From the NCBI GenBank assembly GCA_036346355.1, contig CM070580.1, forward strand, positions 59,784,854 through 59,848,853: 64,000 bases of DNA, read 5' to 3'. Source of the DNA: Rhipidocladum racemiflorum. Lineage: Eukaryota > Streptophyta > Magnoliopsida > Poales > Poaceae. Positions 48,569 through 62,880 of the stretch are shown here, in pieces; the stretch's first letter is position 1; each line of letters begins with the position of its first letter. The notes under the pieces were generated by a model, which was not told the origin of the DNA, ran no database searches, and saw only the letters and a list, made by a program, of their open reading frames with translations. The position numbers and the translations under genes are program-made.

Positions 48569-50351
48569 GAAACATTCATGCACAATGGTAGCGTAAACTA
48601 CACTCGTACCAGAATGGTGCACAAAGAGAAACATTGTTCCAAACATGCCGAATGAACCGTTATATGCCCAAGCGCATTTCGGCATGCGTTTTGAATCTTT
48701 CAGTCGTGTGAAACATTCCTCGCGACGAGGACTGTATGGTGCTTGTATTTTCACAAGAAAGCGACTCGTAAGATGAAGCTGAGTGTGAATCAACCGAATG
48801 GGCTTCATGTTTGCCGTAGCTCATTTTAGCAAGCAATTTGGGCTCATCAGTCGGTGTGAAACCTACACCACAAGCGGAACCATAAGTCACGTTCGTACGA
48901 GCAGTGCGGAAAGAAAGCTTGTGGCAGACACCCTGAATAGAGTTCATGTGTGCCCAAGCTCATTCGGCATGCATTTCTGCTGCATCCGGGCGGTGTAAAA
49001 CATTTCTCAGCGATAGGTGCCAGCGGGTACTGCGAGCTGCGTGCGTATCAAAAGCGATGCACGGAAGGAAAATGTAGGCCAAACTCGCGAGTGGACTTTA
49101 CATGCCTTCGGCACAATTCTGCATTCATTTGAATACGTCCAAGTGAGTGTGGAACATCCCTCATGACGAATGCAAGGTGTACTGCAAGCTGCGTCAGGAC
49201 GAAAGCGATGCACGAAAGGAAAATTCGTGTCAAACTCCCGGATGGAGTTCATATATGCCCTATCCCATTTCAACAAGCATTTAGGTATGCGTCAGAGTCG
49301 ATCACGAAACATTCATGCAGCGGGTCCCAAATGGTACTGCAAACTTACCGCATACCAAAGCGTTGCACAAAGCGAAACTTTGTTCCAATCATGCGAATGA
49401 ACTTCATATCGCCCACACACTTTTCGGCATGCATTTGAGTCCGTCGAGTTCATGTGAAACATTTCCCCACGATGAGCACGAGCGAATACTACAAGCGGCG
49501 CCCATTCGAAAGCGTTGCGGTATGAAACTGAGTGCCAAACACAGCGATTGGAGTTCATATGTGCTTTAACTCATTTTGGCATGCATTTGAATATGTCAGA
49601 GTCGGTGTCAAACATTCCACCACGACGGGTTCCCACGGGTAATACAAGCAGAATACAAGCGGAACCGATGCACGAAACAGAACTGAGTGCCAAGCGCCCG
49701 AAAGAACTTATGATGTTTGGAACCGCTTTTCACCATTTGTTTGAATCCATTCGAGTATGTCTGAAAAAATCCCCACGGCCAGGTCGAGCGGGCACTGTAG
49801 CGGCAGCCATACGAAAATGAAAATGATGCACGAAATGAAACATTGTGGCAAACACCACAGCGCGCGAAAATGATGCCGCGGAATGGAACATCGTGGCAAG
49901 CACCCTACATGCCGCAACCTTGCGCCAAAAGCGAAACATTGCGGCACGAAAGCGAAAATGATGAGCGAAATGAAGCGGTGCCAAACACACGAATGCTATT
50001 CATATCTTGTTGTAACTCATTTAGGCATGCATTTGAATCCGTCAGTCGGCGTGAAATATTCATAGCAGCGAGTTCCTAAGCTGAAAGAATTGAAAGCGAT
50101 GCGAAAGCGAAACCGAGTGCCAAACACCGGAATTAACTTACGATGTTCGCTTGTGCATTTCAGCGCAATTCTGCATTCATTTGAATACGTCAGGGTGAGT
50201 GTGAAACATCCCTCATGACGGGTCACAAAGTACTGCAAGCTGGGTCGAATGAAAGCGATGCACGAAAGCGAAACTGGGTGTCAAACTCCCGAATGGGCTT
50301 CACATGTACCCTAGCCCGTTTCAGCAACCATTTAGTCGTCCGACTTGAAGC
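48569..50351. repeat. HOR unit U19 (1783 bp), first with marker D
   Basis: GACGGGTCACAA replaces GACGGGTAACAA near 50217. Hypervariable site CGCG. Confidence 0.9.
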
Positions 50352-52152
50352 GAAACATTCATGCACAATGGTAACGTAAACTACACTCGTACCAGAATGG
50401 TGCACAAAGAGAAACATTGTTCCAAACATGCCGAATGAACCGTTATATGCCCAAGCGCATTTCGGCATGCGTTTAGAATCTTTCCGAGTCGTGTGAAACA
50501 TTCCTCCGCGACGAGGACTGTATGGTGCTTGTATTTTCACAAGAAAACGACTCGTAAGATGAAGCTGAGTGTGAATCAACCCGAATGGGCTTCATGCTTG
50601 CCGTAGCTCATTTTAGCAAGCAATTTGGGCTCATCAGAGTCGGTGTGAAACCTACACCACAAACGGAACCATAAGTCACGTTCGTACCAGAGCGAGTACG
50701 GAAAGAAAGCTTGTGGCAGACACCCTGAATAGAGTTCATGTGTGCCCAAGCTCATTTCGGCATGCATTTCCGCTGCATCCGGGCTGGTGTAAAACATTTC
50801 TCAGCGATAGGTGCCAACGGGTACTGCGAGCTGCGTGCGTATCAAAACGATGCACGGAAGGAAAATGTAGGCCAAACTCCGCGAGTGGACTTTACATGCC
50901 TTCCAGCACAATTCTGCATTCATTTGAATCGTCCAAGTGAGTGTGGAACATCCCTCATGACGGGTGCAAGGTGTACTGCAAGCTGCGTCGGACGAAAGCG
51001 ATGCCACGAAAGGAAAATTCGTGTCAAACTCCCGGATGGAGTTCATATATGCCCTATCCCATTTCAACAAGCATTTAGGTATGCGTCAGTCGATCACGAA
51101 ACATTCATGCCTGGCGGGTCCCAAATGGTACTGCAAACTTACGCATACCAAAGCGTTGCACAAAAGCGAAACTTTGTTCCAATCATGCCGAATGAACTTC
51201 ATATCGCCCACACTTTTCGGCATGCATTTGAGTCCGTCGAGTTCATGTGAAACATTTCCCCACGATGAGCACGAGCGAATACTACAAGCGGCGCCCATTC
51301 GAAAGCGTTGCGCGGTATGAAACTGAGTGCCAAACACAGCGATTGGAGTTCATATGTGCTTTAACTCATTTTGGCATGCATTTGAATATGTCGAGTCGGT
51401 GTCAAACATTCCACCACAGCGGGTTCCCACGGGTAATACAAGCGAGAATACAAAGCGGAACCGATGCACGAAACAGAACTGAGTGCCAAGCGCCCGAAAG
51501 AACTTATGATGTTTGGAACCGCTTTTCACCATTTGTTTGAATCCATTCGAGTATGTCTGAAAAAATCCCCACGGCCAGGTCGAGCGGGCACTGTAGCGGC
51601 AGCCATCACGAAAATGAAAATGAAAATGATGCGAAATGAAACATTGTGGCAAACACCACCGCGCGAAAATGATGCACGGAATGGAACATCGTGGCAAGCA
51701 CCCTACATGCCGCAACCTTGCGCCAAAAGCGAAACATTGCGGCACGAAGCGAAAATGATGAGCGAAATGAAGCGGTGCCAAACACACGAATGCTATTCAT
51801 ATGCGCTGTAACTCATTTAGGCATGCATTTGAATCCGTCGAGTCGGCGTGAAATATTCATAGCAGCGAGTTCCTAAGCTGAAAGAATTGAAAGCGATGCA
51901 CGAAAGCGAAACCGAGTGCCAAACACCGGAATTAACTACGATGTTCGCTTGTGCATTTCAGCGCAATTCTGCATTCATTTGAATACGTCCGGTGAGTGTG
52001 AAACATCCCTCATGACGGGTCACAAGAAGTACTGCAAGCTGGGTCAGAATGAAAGCGATGCCGCGAAAGCGAAACTGGGTGTCAAACTCCCGAATGGGCT
52101 TCACATGTACCTAGCCCGTTTCAGCAACCATTTAAATCGTCCGACTTGAAGC
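50352..52152. repeat. HOR unit U20 (1801 bp) with a patch of full-form CG/CHG sites
   Basis: From about 50460 to 50910 the CG/CHG sites match U2/U3 (CCGAGTCG, CCGCG, GAAAACGAC, CAACCCGAATG, CCGCTGCATCCGGGCTGG, AAAACGATG), while markers A and C have the right-hand state. Three GAAAAT copies. Confidence 0.9.
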
Positions 52153-53936
52153 GAAACATTCATGCACAATGGTAACGTAAACTACACTCGTACCAGAATG
52201 GTGCACAAAGAGAAACATTGTTCCAAACATGCGAATGAACCATTATATGCCCAAGCGCATTTAGGCATGCGTTTTGAATCTTTCGAGTCGTGTGAAACAT
52301 TCCTCGCGACGAGGACTGTATGGTGCTTGTATTTTCACAAGAAAGCGACTCGTAAGATGAAGCTGAGTGTGAATCAACCGAATGGGCTTCATGTTTGCCG
52401 TAGCTCATTTTAGCAAGCAATTTGGGCTCATCGAGTCGGTGTGAAACCTACACCACAAGCGGAACCATAAGTCACGTTCGTGCGAGCAGTGCGGAAAGAA
52501 AGCTTGTGGCGAGACACCCTGAATAGAGTTCATGTGTGCCCAAGCTCATTCGGCATGCATTTCTGCTGCATCAGGGCGGTGTAAAACATTTCTCAGCGAT
52601 AGGTGCCAGCGAATGCTGCGAGCTGCGTGCGTATCAAAGCGATGCACGGAAGGAAAATGTAGGCCAAACTCATGAGTGGACTTTACATGCCTTCGGCACA
52701 ATTCTGCATTCATTTGAATACGTCCAAGTGAGTGTGGAACATCCCTCATGACGAATTATAAGGTGTCTTGCAAGCTGCGTCGGACGAAAGCGATGCCGCG
52801 AAAGGAAAATTAGTGTCAAACTCCCGGATGGAGTTCATATATGCCCTATCCCATTTCAACAAGCATTTAGGTATGCGTCGAGTCGATCACGAAACATTCA
52901 TGCAGCGGGTCCCAAATGGTACTGCAAACTTACGCATACCAAAGCGTTGCACAAAGCGAAACTTTGTTCCAATCATGCGAATGAACTTCATATCGCCCAC
53001 ACACTTTCGGCATGCATTTGAGTCCGTCGAGTTCATGTGAAACATTTCCCCACGATGAGCGCGAGCGAATACTACAAGCGGCGCCCATTCGAAAGCGTTG
53101 CGGTATGAAACTGAGTGCCAAACACAGCGATTGGAGTTCATATGTGCTTTAACTCATTTTGGCATGCATTTGAATATGTCGAGTCGGTGTCAAACATTCC
53201 ACCACGACGGGTTCCCACGGGTAATACAAGCAGAATACAAGCGGAACCGATGCATGAAAGCAGAACTGAGTGCCAAGCGCCGAAAGAACTTATGATGTTT
53301 GGAACCGCTTTTCACCATTTGTTTGAATCCATTCGAGTATGTCTGAAAAAATCCCCACGGCCAGGTCGAGCGGGCACTGTAGCGGCAGCCATCTGAAAAT
53401 GAAAATGAAAATGATGCGAAATGAAACATTGTGGCAAACACCACCGCAGCGCCGAAAATGATGCCGCGGAATGGAACATCGTGGCAAGCACCCTACATGC
53501 CGCAACCTTGCGCCAAAAGCGAAACATTGCGGCCGCGAAGCGAAAATGATGAGCGAAATGAAGCGGGTGCCAAACACACGAATGCTATTCATATAGCTGT
53601 AACTCATTTAGGCATGCATTTGAATCCGTCCAGTCGGCGTGAAATATTCATAGCAGCGAGTTCCTAAGCTGAAAGAATTGAAAGCGATGCCGCGAAAGCG
53701 AAACAGTGCCAAACACCGGAATTAACTACGATGTTAGCTTGTGCATTTCAGCGCAATTCTGCATTCATTTGAATCGTCAGGTGAGTGTGAAACATCCCTC
53801 ATGACGGGTCACAAAGTACTGCAAGCTGGGTCGAATGAAAGCGATGCGAAAGCGAAACTGGGTGTCAAACTCCCGAATGGGCTTCACATGTACCTAGCCC
53901 GTTTCAGCAACCATTTGAAATCGTCCGACTTGAAGC
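52153..53936. repeat. HOR unit U21 (1784 bp)
   Basis: Hypervariable site CGCG. Three GAAAAT copies. Monomer 2 start has TTAGGCATGCG as in U14, U15 and U27. Confidence 0.88.
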
Positions 53937-55719
53937 GAAACATTCATGCACAATGGTAACGTAAACTACACTCGTACCAGAATGGTGCACAAAGAGAAAC
54001 ATTGTTCCAAACATGCCGAATGAACCGTTATATGCCCAAGCGCATTCGGCATGCGTTTTGAATCTTTCAGTCGTGTGAAACATTCCTCATGACGAGGACT
54101 GTATGGTGCTTGTATTTTCACAAGAAAGCGACTCGTAAGATGAAGCTGAGTGTGAATCAACCGAATGGGCTTCATGTTTGCCGTAGCTCATTTTAGCAAG
54201 CAATTTGGGCTCATCAGTCGGTGTGAAACCTACACCACAAGCGGAACCATAAGTCACGTTCGTACGAGCGAGTGCGGAAAGAAAGCTTGTGGCAGACACC
54301 CTGAATAGAGTTCATGTGTGCCCAAGCTCATTCGGCATGCATTTCTGCTGCATCGGGCGGTGTAAAACATTTCTCAGCGATAGGTGCCAGCGATCTGCGT
54401 GCTGCGTCGCGTATCAAAGCGATGCACGGAAGGAAAATGTAGGCCAAACTCGCGAGTGGACTTTACATGCCTTCCAGCACAATTCTGCATTCATTTGAAT
54501 CGTCCAAGTGAGTGTGGAACATCCCTCATGACGAATTATAAGGTGTACTGCAAGCTGCGTCAGGACGAAAGCGATGCCGCGAAAGGAAAATTAAGTGTCA
54601 AACTCCCGGATGGAGTTCATATATGCCCTATCCCATTTCAACAAGCATTTAGGTATGCGTCAGTCGATCACGAAACATTCATGCAGCGGGTCCCAAATGG
54701 TACTGCAAACTTACGCATACCAAAGCGTTGCACAAAAGCGAAACTTTGTTCCAATCATGCCGAATGAACTTCATATCGCCCACACACTTTCGGCATGCAT
54801 TTGAGTCCGTCAGGAGTTCATGTGAAACATTTCCCCACGATGAGCACGAGCGAATACTACAAGCGGCGCCCATTCGAAAGCGTTGCGGCGGTATGAAACT
54901 GAGTGCCAAACACAGCGATTGGAGTTCATATGTGCTTTAACTCATTTTGGCATGCATTTGAATATGTCGAGTCGGTGTCAAACATTCCACCACGACGGGT
55001 TCCCGCAGGTAATACAAGCAGAATACAAGCGGAACCGATGCACGAAACAGAACTGAGTGCCAAGCGCCCGAAAGAACTTATGATGTTTGGAACCGCTTTT
55101 CACCATTTGTTTGAATCCATTCGAGTATGTCTGAAAAAATCCCCACGGCGGGTCGAGCGGGCACTGTAGCGGCAGCCATCACGAAAATGAAAATGAAAAT
55201 GATGCGAAATGAAACATTGTGGCAAACACCACCGCAGCGCGAAAATGATGCGGAATGGAACATCGTGGCAAGCACCCTACATGCCGCAACCTTGCGCCAA
55301 AAGCGAAACATTGCGACGCGAAAGCGAAAATGATGAGCGAAATGAAGCGGTGCCAAACACACGAATGCTATTCATATGCGCTGTAACTCATTTAGGCATG
55401 CATTTGAATCCGTCAGTCGGCGTGAAATATTCATAGCAGCGAGTTCCTAAGCTGAAAGAATTGAAAGCGATGCGAAAGCGAAACCGAGTGCCAAACACCG
55501 GAATTAACTACGATGTTCGCTTGTGCATTTCAGCGCAATTCTGCATTCATTTGAATCGTCAGGTGAGTGTGAAACATCCCTCATGACGGGTCACAAGAGT
55601 ACTGCAAGCTGGGTCGAATGAAAGCGATGCGAAAGCGAAACTGGGTGTCAAACTCCCGAATGGGCTTCACATGTACCTAGCCCGTTTCAGCAACCATTTA
55701 AATGCGTCCGACTTGAAGC
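53937..55719. repeat. HOR unit U22 (1783 bp)
   Basis: Hypervariable site CATG. Three GAAAAT copies. Private GCCAGCGATCTGCGTGCTGCG near 54386 where others have CGAATGCTGCG. Confidence 0.88.
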
Positions 55720-57517
55720 GAAACATTCATGCACAATGGTAGCGTAAACTACACTCGTACCAGAATGGTGCACAAAGAGAAACATTGTTCCAAACATGCC
55801 GAATGAACCGTTATATGCCCAAGCGCATTTCGGCATGCGTTTTGAATCTTTCGAGTCGTGTGAAACATTCCTCGCGACGAGGACTGTATGGTGCTTGTAT
55901 TTTCACAAGAAAGCGACTCGTAAGATGAAGCTGAGTGTGAATCAACCGAATGGGCTTCATGTTTGCCGTAGCTCATTTTAGCAAGCAATTTGGGCTCATC
56001 AGTCGGTGTGAAACCTACACCACAAAGCGGAACCATAAGTCACGTTCGTACCAGAGCAGTGCGGAAGAAAGCTTGTGGCAGACACCCTGAATAGAGTTCA
56101 TGTGTGCCCAAGCTCATTCGGCATGCATTTCTGCTGCATCGGGCGGTGTAAAACATTTCTCAGCGATAGGTGCCAGGGTACTGCGAGCTGCGTGCGTATC
56201 AAAGCGATGCACGGAAGGAAAATGTAGGCCAAACTCGCGAGTGGACTTTACATGCCTTCGGCACAATTCTGCATTCATTTGAATACGTCCAAGTGAGTGT
56301 GGAACATCCCTCATGACGAATTGCAAGGTGTCTTGCAAGCTGCGTCGGGACGAAAGCGATGCCGCGAAAGGAAAATTAAGTGTCAAACTCCCGGATGGAG
56401 TTCATATATGCCCTATCCCATTTCAACAAGCATTTAGGTATGCGTCCGAGTCGATGCGAAACATTCATGCAGCGGGTCCCAAATGGTACTGCAAACTTAC
56501 GCATACCAAAGCGTTGCACAAAAGCGAAACTTTGTTCCAATCATGCCGAATGAACTTCATATCGCCCACACACTTTTCGGCATGCATTTGAGTCCGTCAG
56601 AGTTCATGCGAAACATTTCCCCACGATGAGCACGAGCGAATACTACAAGCGGCGCCCATTCGGCGTTGCGCGGTATGAAACTGAGTGCCAAACACAGCGA
56701 TTGGAGTTCATATGTGCTTTAACTCATTTTGGCATGCATTTGAATATGTCGAGTCGGTGTCAAACATTCCACCACGACGGGTTCCCACGGGTAATACAAG
56801 CAGAATACAAAGCGGAACCGATGCACGAAACAGAACTGAGTGCCAAGCGCCCGAAAGAACTTATGATGTTTGGAACCGCTTTTCACCATTTGTTTGAATC
56901 CATTCGAGTATGTCTGAAAAAATCCCCACGGCCAGGGTCGAGCGGGCACTGTAGCGGCAGCCATACGAAAATGAAAATGAAAATGATGCACGAAATGAAA
57001 CATTATGGCAAACACCACACGCGCCGAAAATGATGCACGGAATGGAACATCGTGGCAAGCACCCTACATGCCGCAACCTTGCGCCAAAAGCGAAACATTG
57101 CGACGCGAAAGCGAAAATGATGAGCGAAATGAAGCCGGGTGCCAAACACACGAATGCTATTCATATGCGCTGTAACTCATTTAGGCATGCATTTGAATCC
57201 GTCAGTCGGCGTGAAATATTCATAGCAGCGAGTTCCTAAGCTGAAAGAATTGAAAGCGATGCACGAAAGCGAAACCGAGTGCCAAACACCGGAATTAACT
57301 ACGATGTTCGCTTGTGCATTTCAGCGCAATTCTGCATTCATTTGAATACGTCCGAGTGAGTGTGAAACATCCCTCATGACGGGTCACAAAGTACTACTGC
57401 AAGCTGGGTCGAATGAAAGCGATGCCGCGAAAGCGAAACTGGGTGTCAAACTCCCGAATGGGCTTCACATGTACCTAGCCCGTTTCAGCAACCATTTGAA
57501 ATCGTCCGACTTGAAAC
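55720..57517. repeat. HOR unit U23 (1798 bp), first with marker E
   Basis: TTCATGCGAAAC replaces TTCATGTGAAAC near 56605. Three GAAAAT copies. Hypervariable site CGCG. Confidence 0.9.
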
Positions 57518-59309
57518 GAAACATTCATGCACAATGGTAACGTAAACTACACTCGTACCAGAAAGGTGCACAAAGAGAAACATTGTTCCAATCATGCCGA
57601 ATGAACCGTTATATGCCCAAGCGCATTTCGGCATGCGTTTTGAATCTTTCGAGTCGTGTGAAACATTCCTCATGACGAGGACTGTATGGTGCTTGTATTT
57701 TCACAAGAAAGCGACTCGTAAGATGAAGCTGAGTGTGAATCAACCGAATGGGCTTCATGTTTGCCGTAGCTCATTTTAGCAAGCAATTTGGGCTCATCAG
57801 TCGGTGTGAAACCTACACCACAAGCGGAACCATAAGTCACGTTCGTACCAGAGCAGTGCGGAAAGAAAGCTTGTGGCAGACACCTGAATAGAGTTCATGT
57901 GTGCCCAAGCTCATTCGGCATGCATTTCTGCTGCATCGGGCGGTGTAAAACATTTCTCAGCGATAGGTGCCAGCGAATGCTGCGTGCTGCGTGCGTATCA
58001 AAAGCGATGCACGGAAGGAAAATGTAGGCCAAACTCATGAGTGGACTTTACATGCCTTCCAGCACAATTCTGCATTCATTTGAATACGTCCAAGTGAGTG
58101 TGGAACATCCCTCATGACGAATTATAAGGTGTACTGCAAGCTGCGTCAGGACGAAAGCGATGCCGCGAAAGGAAAATTCGTGTCAAACTCCCGGATGGAG
58201 TTCATATATGCCTATCCCATTTCAACAAGCATTTAGGTATGCGTCAGAGTCGATCACGAAACATTCATGCAGCGGGTCCCAAATGGTACTGCAAACTTAC
58301 GCATACCAAAGCGTTGCACAAAGCGAAACTTTGTTCCAATCATGCGAATGAACTTCATATCGCCCACACACTTTCGGCATGCATTTGAGTCCGTCAGAGT
58401 TCATGCGAAACATTTCCCCACGATGAGCACGAGCGAATACTACAAGCGGCGCCCATTCGAAAGCGTTGCGGCGGTATGAAACTGAGTGCCAAACACAGCG
58501 ATTGGAGTTCATATGTGCTTTAACTCATTTTGGCATGCATTTGAATATGTCGAGTCGGTGTCAAACATTCCACCACGACGGGTTCCCACGGGTAATACAA
58601 GCAGAATACAAAGCGGAACCGATGCCGAAACAGAACTGAGTGCCAAGCGCCCGAAAGAACTTATGATGTTTGTAACCGCTTTTCACCATTTGTTTGAATT
58701 CATTCGAGTATGTCTGAAAAAATCCCCCACGGCCAGGTCGAGCGGGCACTGTAGCGGCAGCCATCTGAAAATGAAAATGATGCACGAAATGAAACATTGT
58801 GGCAAACACCACCGCGCCGAAAATGATGCCGCGGAATGGAACATCGTGGCAAGCACCCTACATGCCGCAACCTTGCGCCAAAAGCGAAACATTGCGACGC
58901 GAAAGCGAAAATGATGAGCGAAATGAAGCGGGTGCCAAACACACGAATGCTATTCATATGCGCTGTAACTCATTTAGGCATGCATTTGAATCCGTCAGTC
59001 GGCGTGAAATATTCATAGCGGCGAGTTCCTAAGCTGAAAGAATTGAAAGCGATGCCGCGAAAGCGAAACCGAGTGCCAAACACCGGAATTAACTACGATG
59101 TTCGCTTGTGCATTTCAGCGCAATTCTGCATTCATTTGAATCGTCCGAGTGAGTGTGAAACATCCCTCATGACGGGTCACAAGAAGTACTGCAAGCTGGG
59201 TCGAATGAAAGCGATGCCGCGAAAGCGAAACTGGGTGTCAAACTCCCGAATGGGCTTCACATGTACCTAGCCCGTTTCAGCAACCATTTCGAGTCGTCCG
59301 ACTTGAAGC
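57518..59309. repeat. HOR unit U24 (1792 bp)
   Basis: Hypervariable site CATG. Back to two GAAAAT copies. Private GAATTCATTCGAG near 58697 instead of GAATCCATTCGAG. Confidence 0.88.
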
Positions 59310-61096
59310 GAAACATTCATGCACAATGGTAACGTAAACTACACTCGTACCAGAATGGTGCACAAAGAGAAACATTGTTCCAAACATGCCGAATGAACCG
59401 TTATATGCCCAAGCGCATTTCGGCATGCGTTTTGAATCTTTCGAGTCGTGTGAAACATTCCTCATGACGAGGACTGTATGGTGCTTGTATTTTCACAAGA
59501 AAGCGACTCGTAAGATGAAGCTGAGTGTGAATCAACCGAATGGGCTTCATGTTTGCCGTAGCTCATTTTAGCAAGCAATTTGGGCTCATCAGAGTCGGTG
59601 TGAAACCTACACCACAAGCGGAACCATAAGTCACGTTCGTACCAGAGCAGTGCGGAAAGAAAGCTTGTGGCAGACACCCTGAATAGAGTTCATGTGTGCC
59701 CAAGCTCATTCGGCATGCATTTCTGCTGCATCCGGGCGGTGTAAAACATTTCTCAGCGATAGGTGCCAGCGGGTACTGCGAGCTGCGTGCGTATCAAAGC
59801 GATGCACGGAAGGAAAATGTAGGCCAAACTCGCGAGTGGACTTTACATGCCTTCCAGCACAATTCTGCATTCATTTGAATACGTCCAAGCGAGTGTGGAA
59901 CATCCCTCATGACGAATTATAAGGTGTCTTGCAAGCTGCGTCGGACGAAAGCGATGCCACGAAAGGAAAATTAAGTGTCAAACTCCCGGATGGAGTTCAT
60001 ATATGCCCTATCCCATTTCAACAAGCATTTAGGTATGCGTCAGTCGATCACGAAACATTCATGCAGCGGGTCCCAAATGGTACTGCAAACTTACGCATAC
60101 CAAAGCGTTGCACAAAGCGAAACTTTGTTCCAATCATGCCGAATGAACTTCATATCGCCCACACACTTTCGGCATGCATTTGAGTCCGTCGAGTTCATGC
60201 GAAACATTTCCCCACGATGAGCCGCGAGCGAATACTACAAGCGGCGCCCATTCGAAAGCGTTGCGGCGGTATGAAACTGAGTGCCAAACACAGCGATTGG
60301 AGTTCATATGTGCTTTAACTCATTTTGGCATGCATTTGAATATGTCGAGTCGGTGTCAAACATTCCACCACGACGGGTTCCCACGGGTAATACAAGCAGA
60401 ATACAAAGCGGAACCGATGCGAAACAGAACTGAGTGCCAAGCGCCCGAAAGAACTTATGATGTTTGGAACGCTTTTCACCATTTGTTTGAATCCATTCGA
60501 GTATGTCTGAAAAAATCCCCCAGCCAGGTCGAGCGGGCACTGTAGCGGCAGCCATCTGAAAATGAAAATGATGCCGCGAAATGAAACATTGTGGCAAACA
60601 CCACCGCGCGAAAATGATGCACGGAATGGAACATCGTGGCAAGCACCCTACATGCCGCAACCTTGCGCCAAAAGCGAAACATTGCGACGCGAAAGCGAAA
60701 ATGATGAGCGAAATGAAGCCGGTGCCAAACACACGAATGCTATTCATATGCGCTGTAACTCATTTAGGCATGCATTTGAATCCGTCAGTCGGCGTGAAAT
60801 ATTCATAGCAGCGAGTTCCTAAGCTGAAAGAATTGAAAGCGATGCCGAAGCGAAAGCAGTGCCAAACACCGGAATTAACTTACGATGTTCGCTTGTGCAT
60901 TTCAGCGCAATTCTGCATTCATTTCGAATACGTCCGGTGAGTGTGAAACATCCCTCATGACGGGTCACAAGGGTACTGCAAGCTGGGTCGAATGAAAGCG
61001 ATGCCGCGAAAGCGAAACTGGGTGTCAAACTCCCGAATGGGCTTCACATGTACCCTAGCCCGTTTCAGCAACCATTTGATGCGTCCGACTTGAAGC
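59310..61096. repeat. HOR unit U25 (1787 bp), first with marker F
   Basis: CCAAGCGAGTGTGG replaces CCAAGTGAGTGTGG near 59885. Hypervariable site CATG. Confidence 0.9.
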
Positions 61097-62880
61097 GAAA
61101 CATTCATGCACAATGGTAACGTAAACTACACTCGTACCAGAATGGTGCACAAAGAGAAACATTGTTCCAAACATGCCGAATGAACCGTATATGCCCAAGC
61201 GCATTTCGGCATGCGTTTTGAATCTTTCAGTCGTGTGAAACATTCCTCGCGACGAGGACTGTATGGTGCTTGTATTTTCACAAGAAAGCGACTCGTAAGA
61301 TGAAGCTGAGTGTGAATCAACCCGAATGGGCTTCATGTTTGCCGTAGCTCATTTTAGCAAGCAATTTGGGCTCATCAGTCGGTGTGAAACCTACACCACA
61401 AGCGGAACCATAAGTCACGTTCGTACCAGAGCAGTGCGGAAAGAAAGCTTGTGGCAGACACCTGAATAGAGTTCATGTGTGCCCAAGCTCATTCGGAATG
61501 CATTTCTGCTGCATCGGGCGGCGTAAAACATTTCTCAGCGATAGGTGCCAGCGGGTACTGCGTGCTGCGTGCGTATCAAAGCGATGCACGGAAGGAAAAT
61601 GTAGGCCAAACTCCATGAGTGGACTTTACATGCCTTCAGCACAATTCTGCATTCATTTGAATCGTCCAAGCGAGTGTGGAACATCCCTCATGACGAATTA
61701 TAAGGTGTACTTGCAAGCTGCGTCAGGACGAAAGCGATGCACGAAAGGAAAATTAGTGTCAAACTCCCGGATGGAGTTCATATATGCCCTATCCCATTTC
61801 AACAAGCATTTAGGTATGCGTCAGTCGATCACGAAACATTCATGCAGCGGGTCCCAAATGGTACTGCAAACTTACGCATACCAAAAGCGTTGCACAAAGC
61901 GAAACTTTGTTCCAATCATGCCGAATGAACTTCATATCGCCCACACACTTTCGGCATGCATTTGAGTCCGTCGAGTTCATGCGAAACATTTCCCCACGAT
62001 GAGCGCGAGCGAATACTACAAGCGGCGCCCATTCGAAAGCGTTGCGCGGTATGAAACTGAGTGCCAAACACAGCGATTGGAGTTCATATGTGCTTTAACT
62101 CATTTTGGCATGCATTTGAATATGTCGAGTCGGTGTCAAACATTCCACCACGGCGGGTTCCCACGGGTAATACAAGCAGAATACAAAGCGGAACCGATGC
62201 ACGAAACAGAACTGAGTGCCGCGCCCGAAAGAACTTATGATGTTTGGAACCGCTTTTCACCATTTGTTTGAATCCATTCGAGTATGTCTGAAAAAATCCC
62301 CACGGCCAGGTCGAGCGGGCACTGTAAGCGGCAGCCATCACGAAAATGAAAATGATGCACGAAATGAAACATTGTGGCAAACACCACCGCAGCGCGAAAA
62401 TGATGCGCGGAATGGAACATCGTGGCAAGCACCCTACATGCTACAACCTTGCGCCAAAAGCGAAACATTGCGACGAAAGCGAAAATGATGAGCGAAATGA
62501 AGCCGGGTGCCAAACACACGAATGCTATTCATATCGCTTGTAACTCATTTAGGCATGCATTTGAATCCGTCCAGTCGGCGTGAAATATTCATAGCGGCGA
62601 GTTCCTAAGCTGAAAGAATTGAAAGCGATGCGAAAGCGAAACAGTGCCAAACACCGGAATTAACTACGATGTTCGCTTGTGCATTTCAGCGCAATTCTGC
62701 ATTCATTTGAATACGTCCGAGTGAGTGTGAAACATCCCTCATGACGGGTCACAAGAGTACTGCAAGCTGGGTCGAATGAAAGCGATGCCGCGAAAGCGAA
62801 ACTGGGTGTCAAACTCCCGAATGGGCTTCACATGTACCCTAGCCCGTTTCAGCAACCATTTAAATCGTCCGACTTGAAGC
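61097..62880. repeat. HOR unit U26 (1784 bp), first with marker G
   Basis: GCGGCGTAAAAC replaces GCGGTGTAAAAC near 61520. Also GGAATGCATTTCTG replaces GGCATGCATTTCTG near 61496. Hypervariable site CGCG. Confidence 0.9.
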
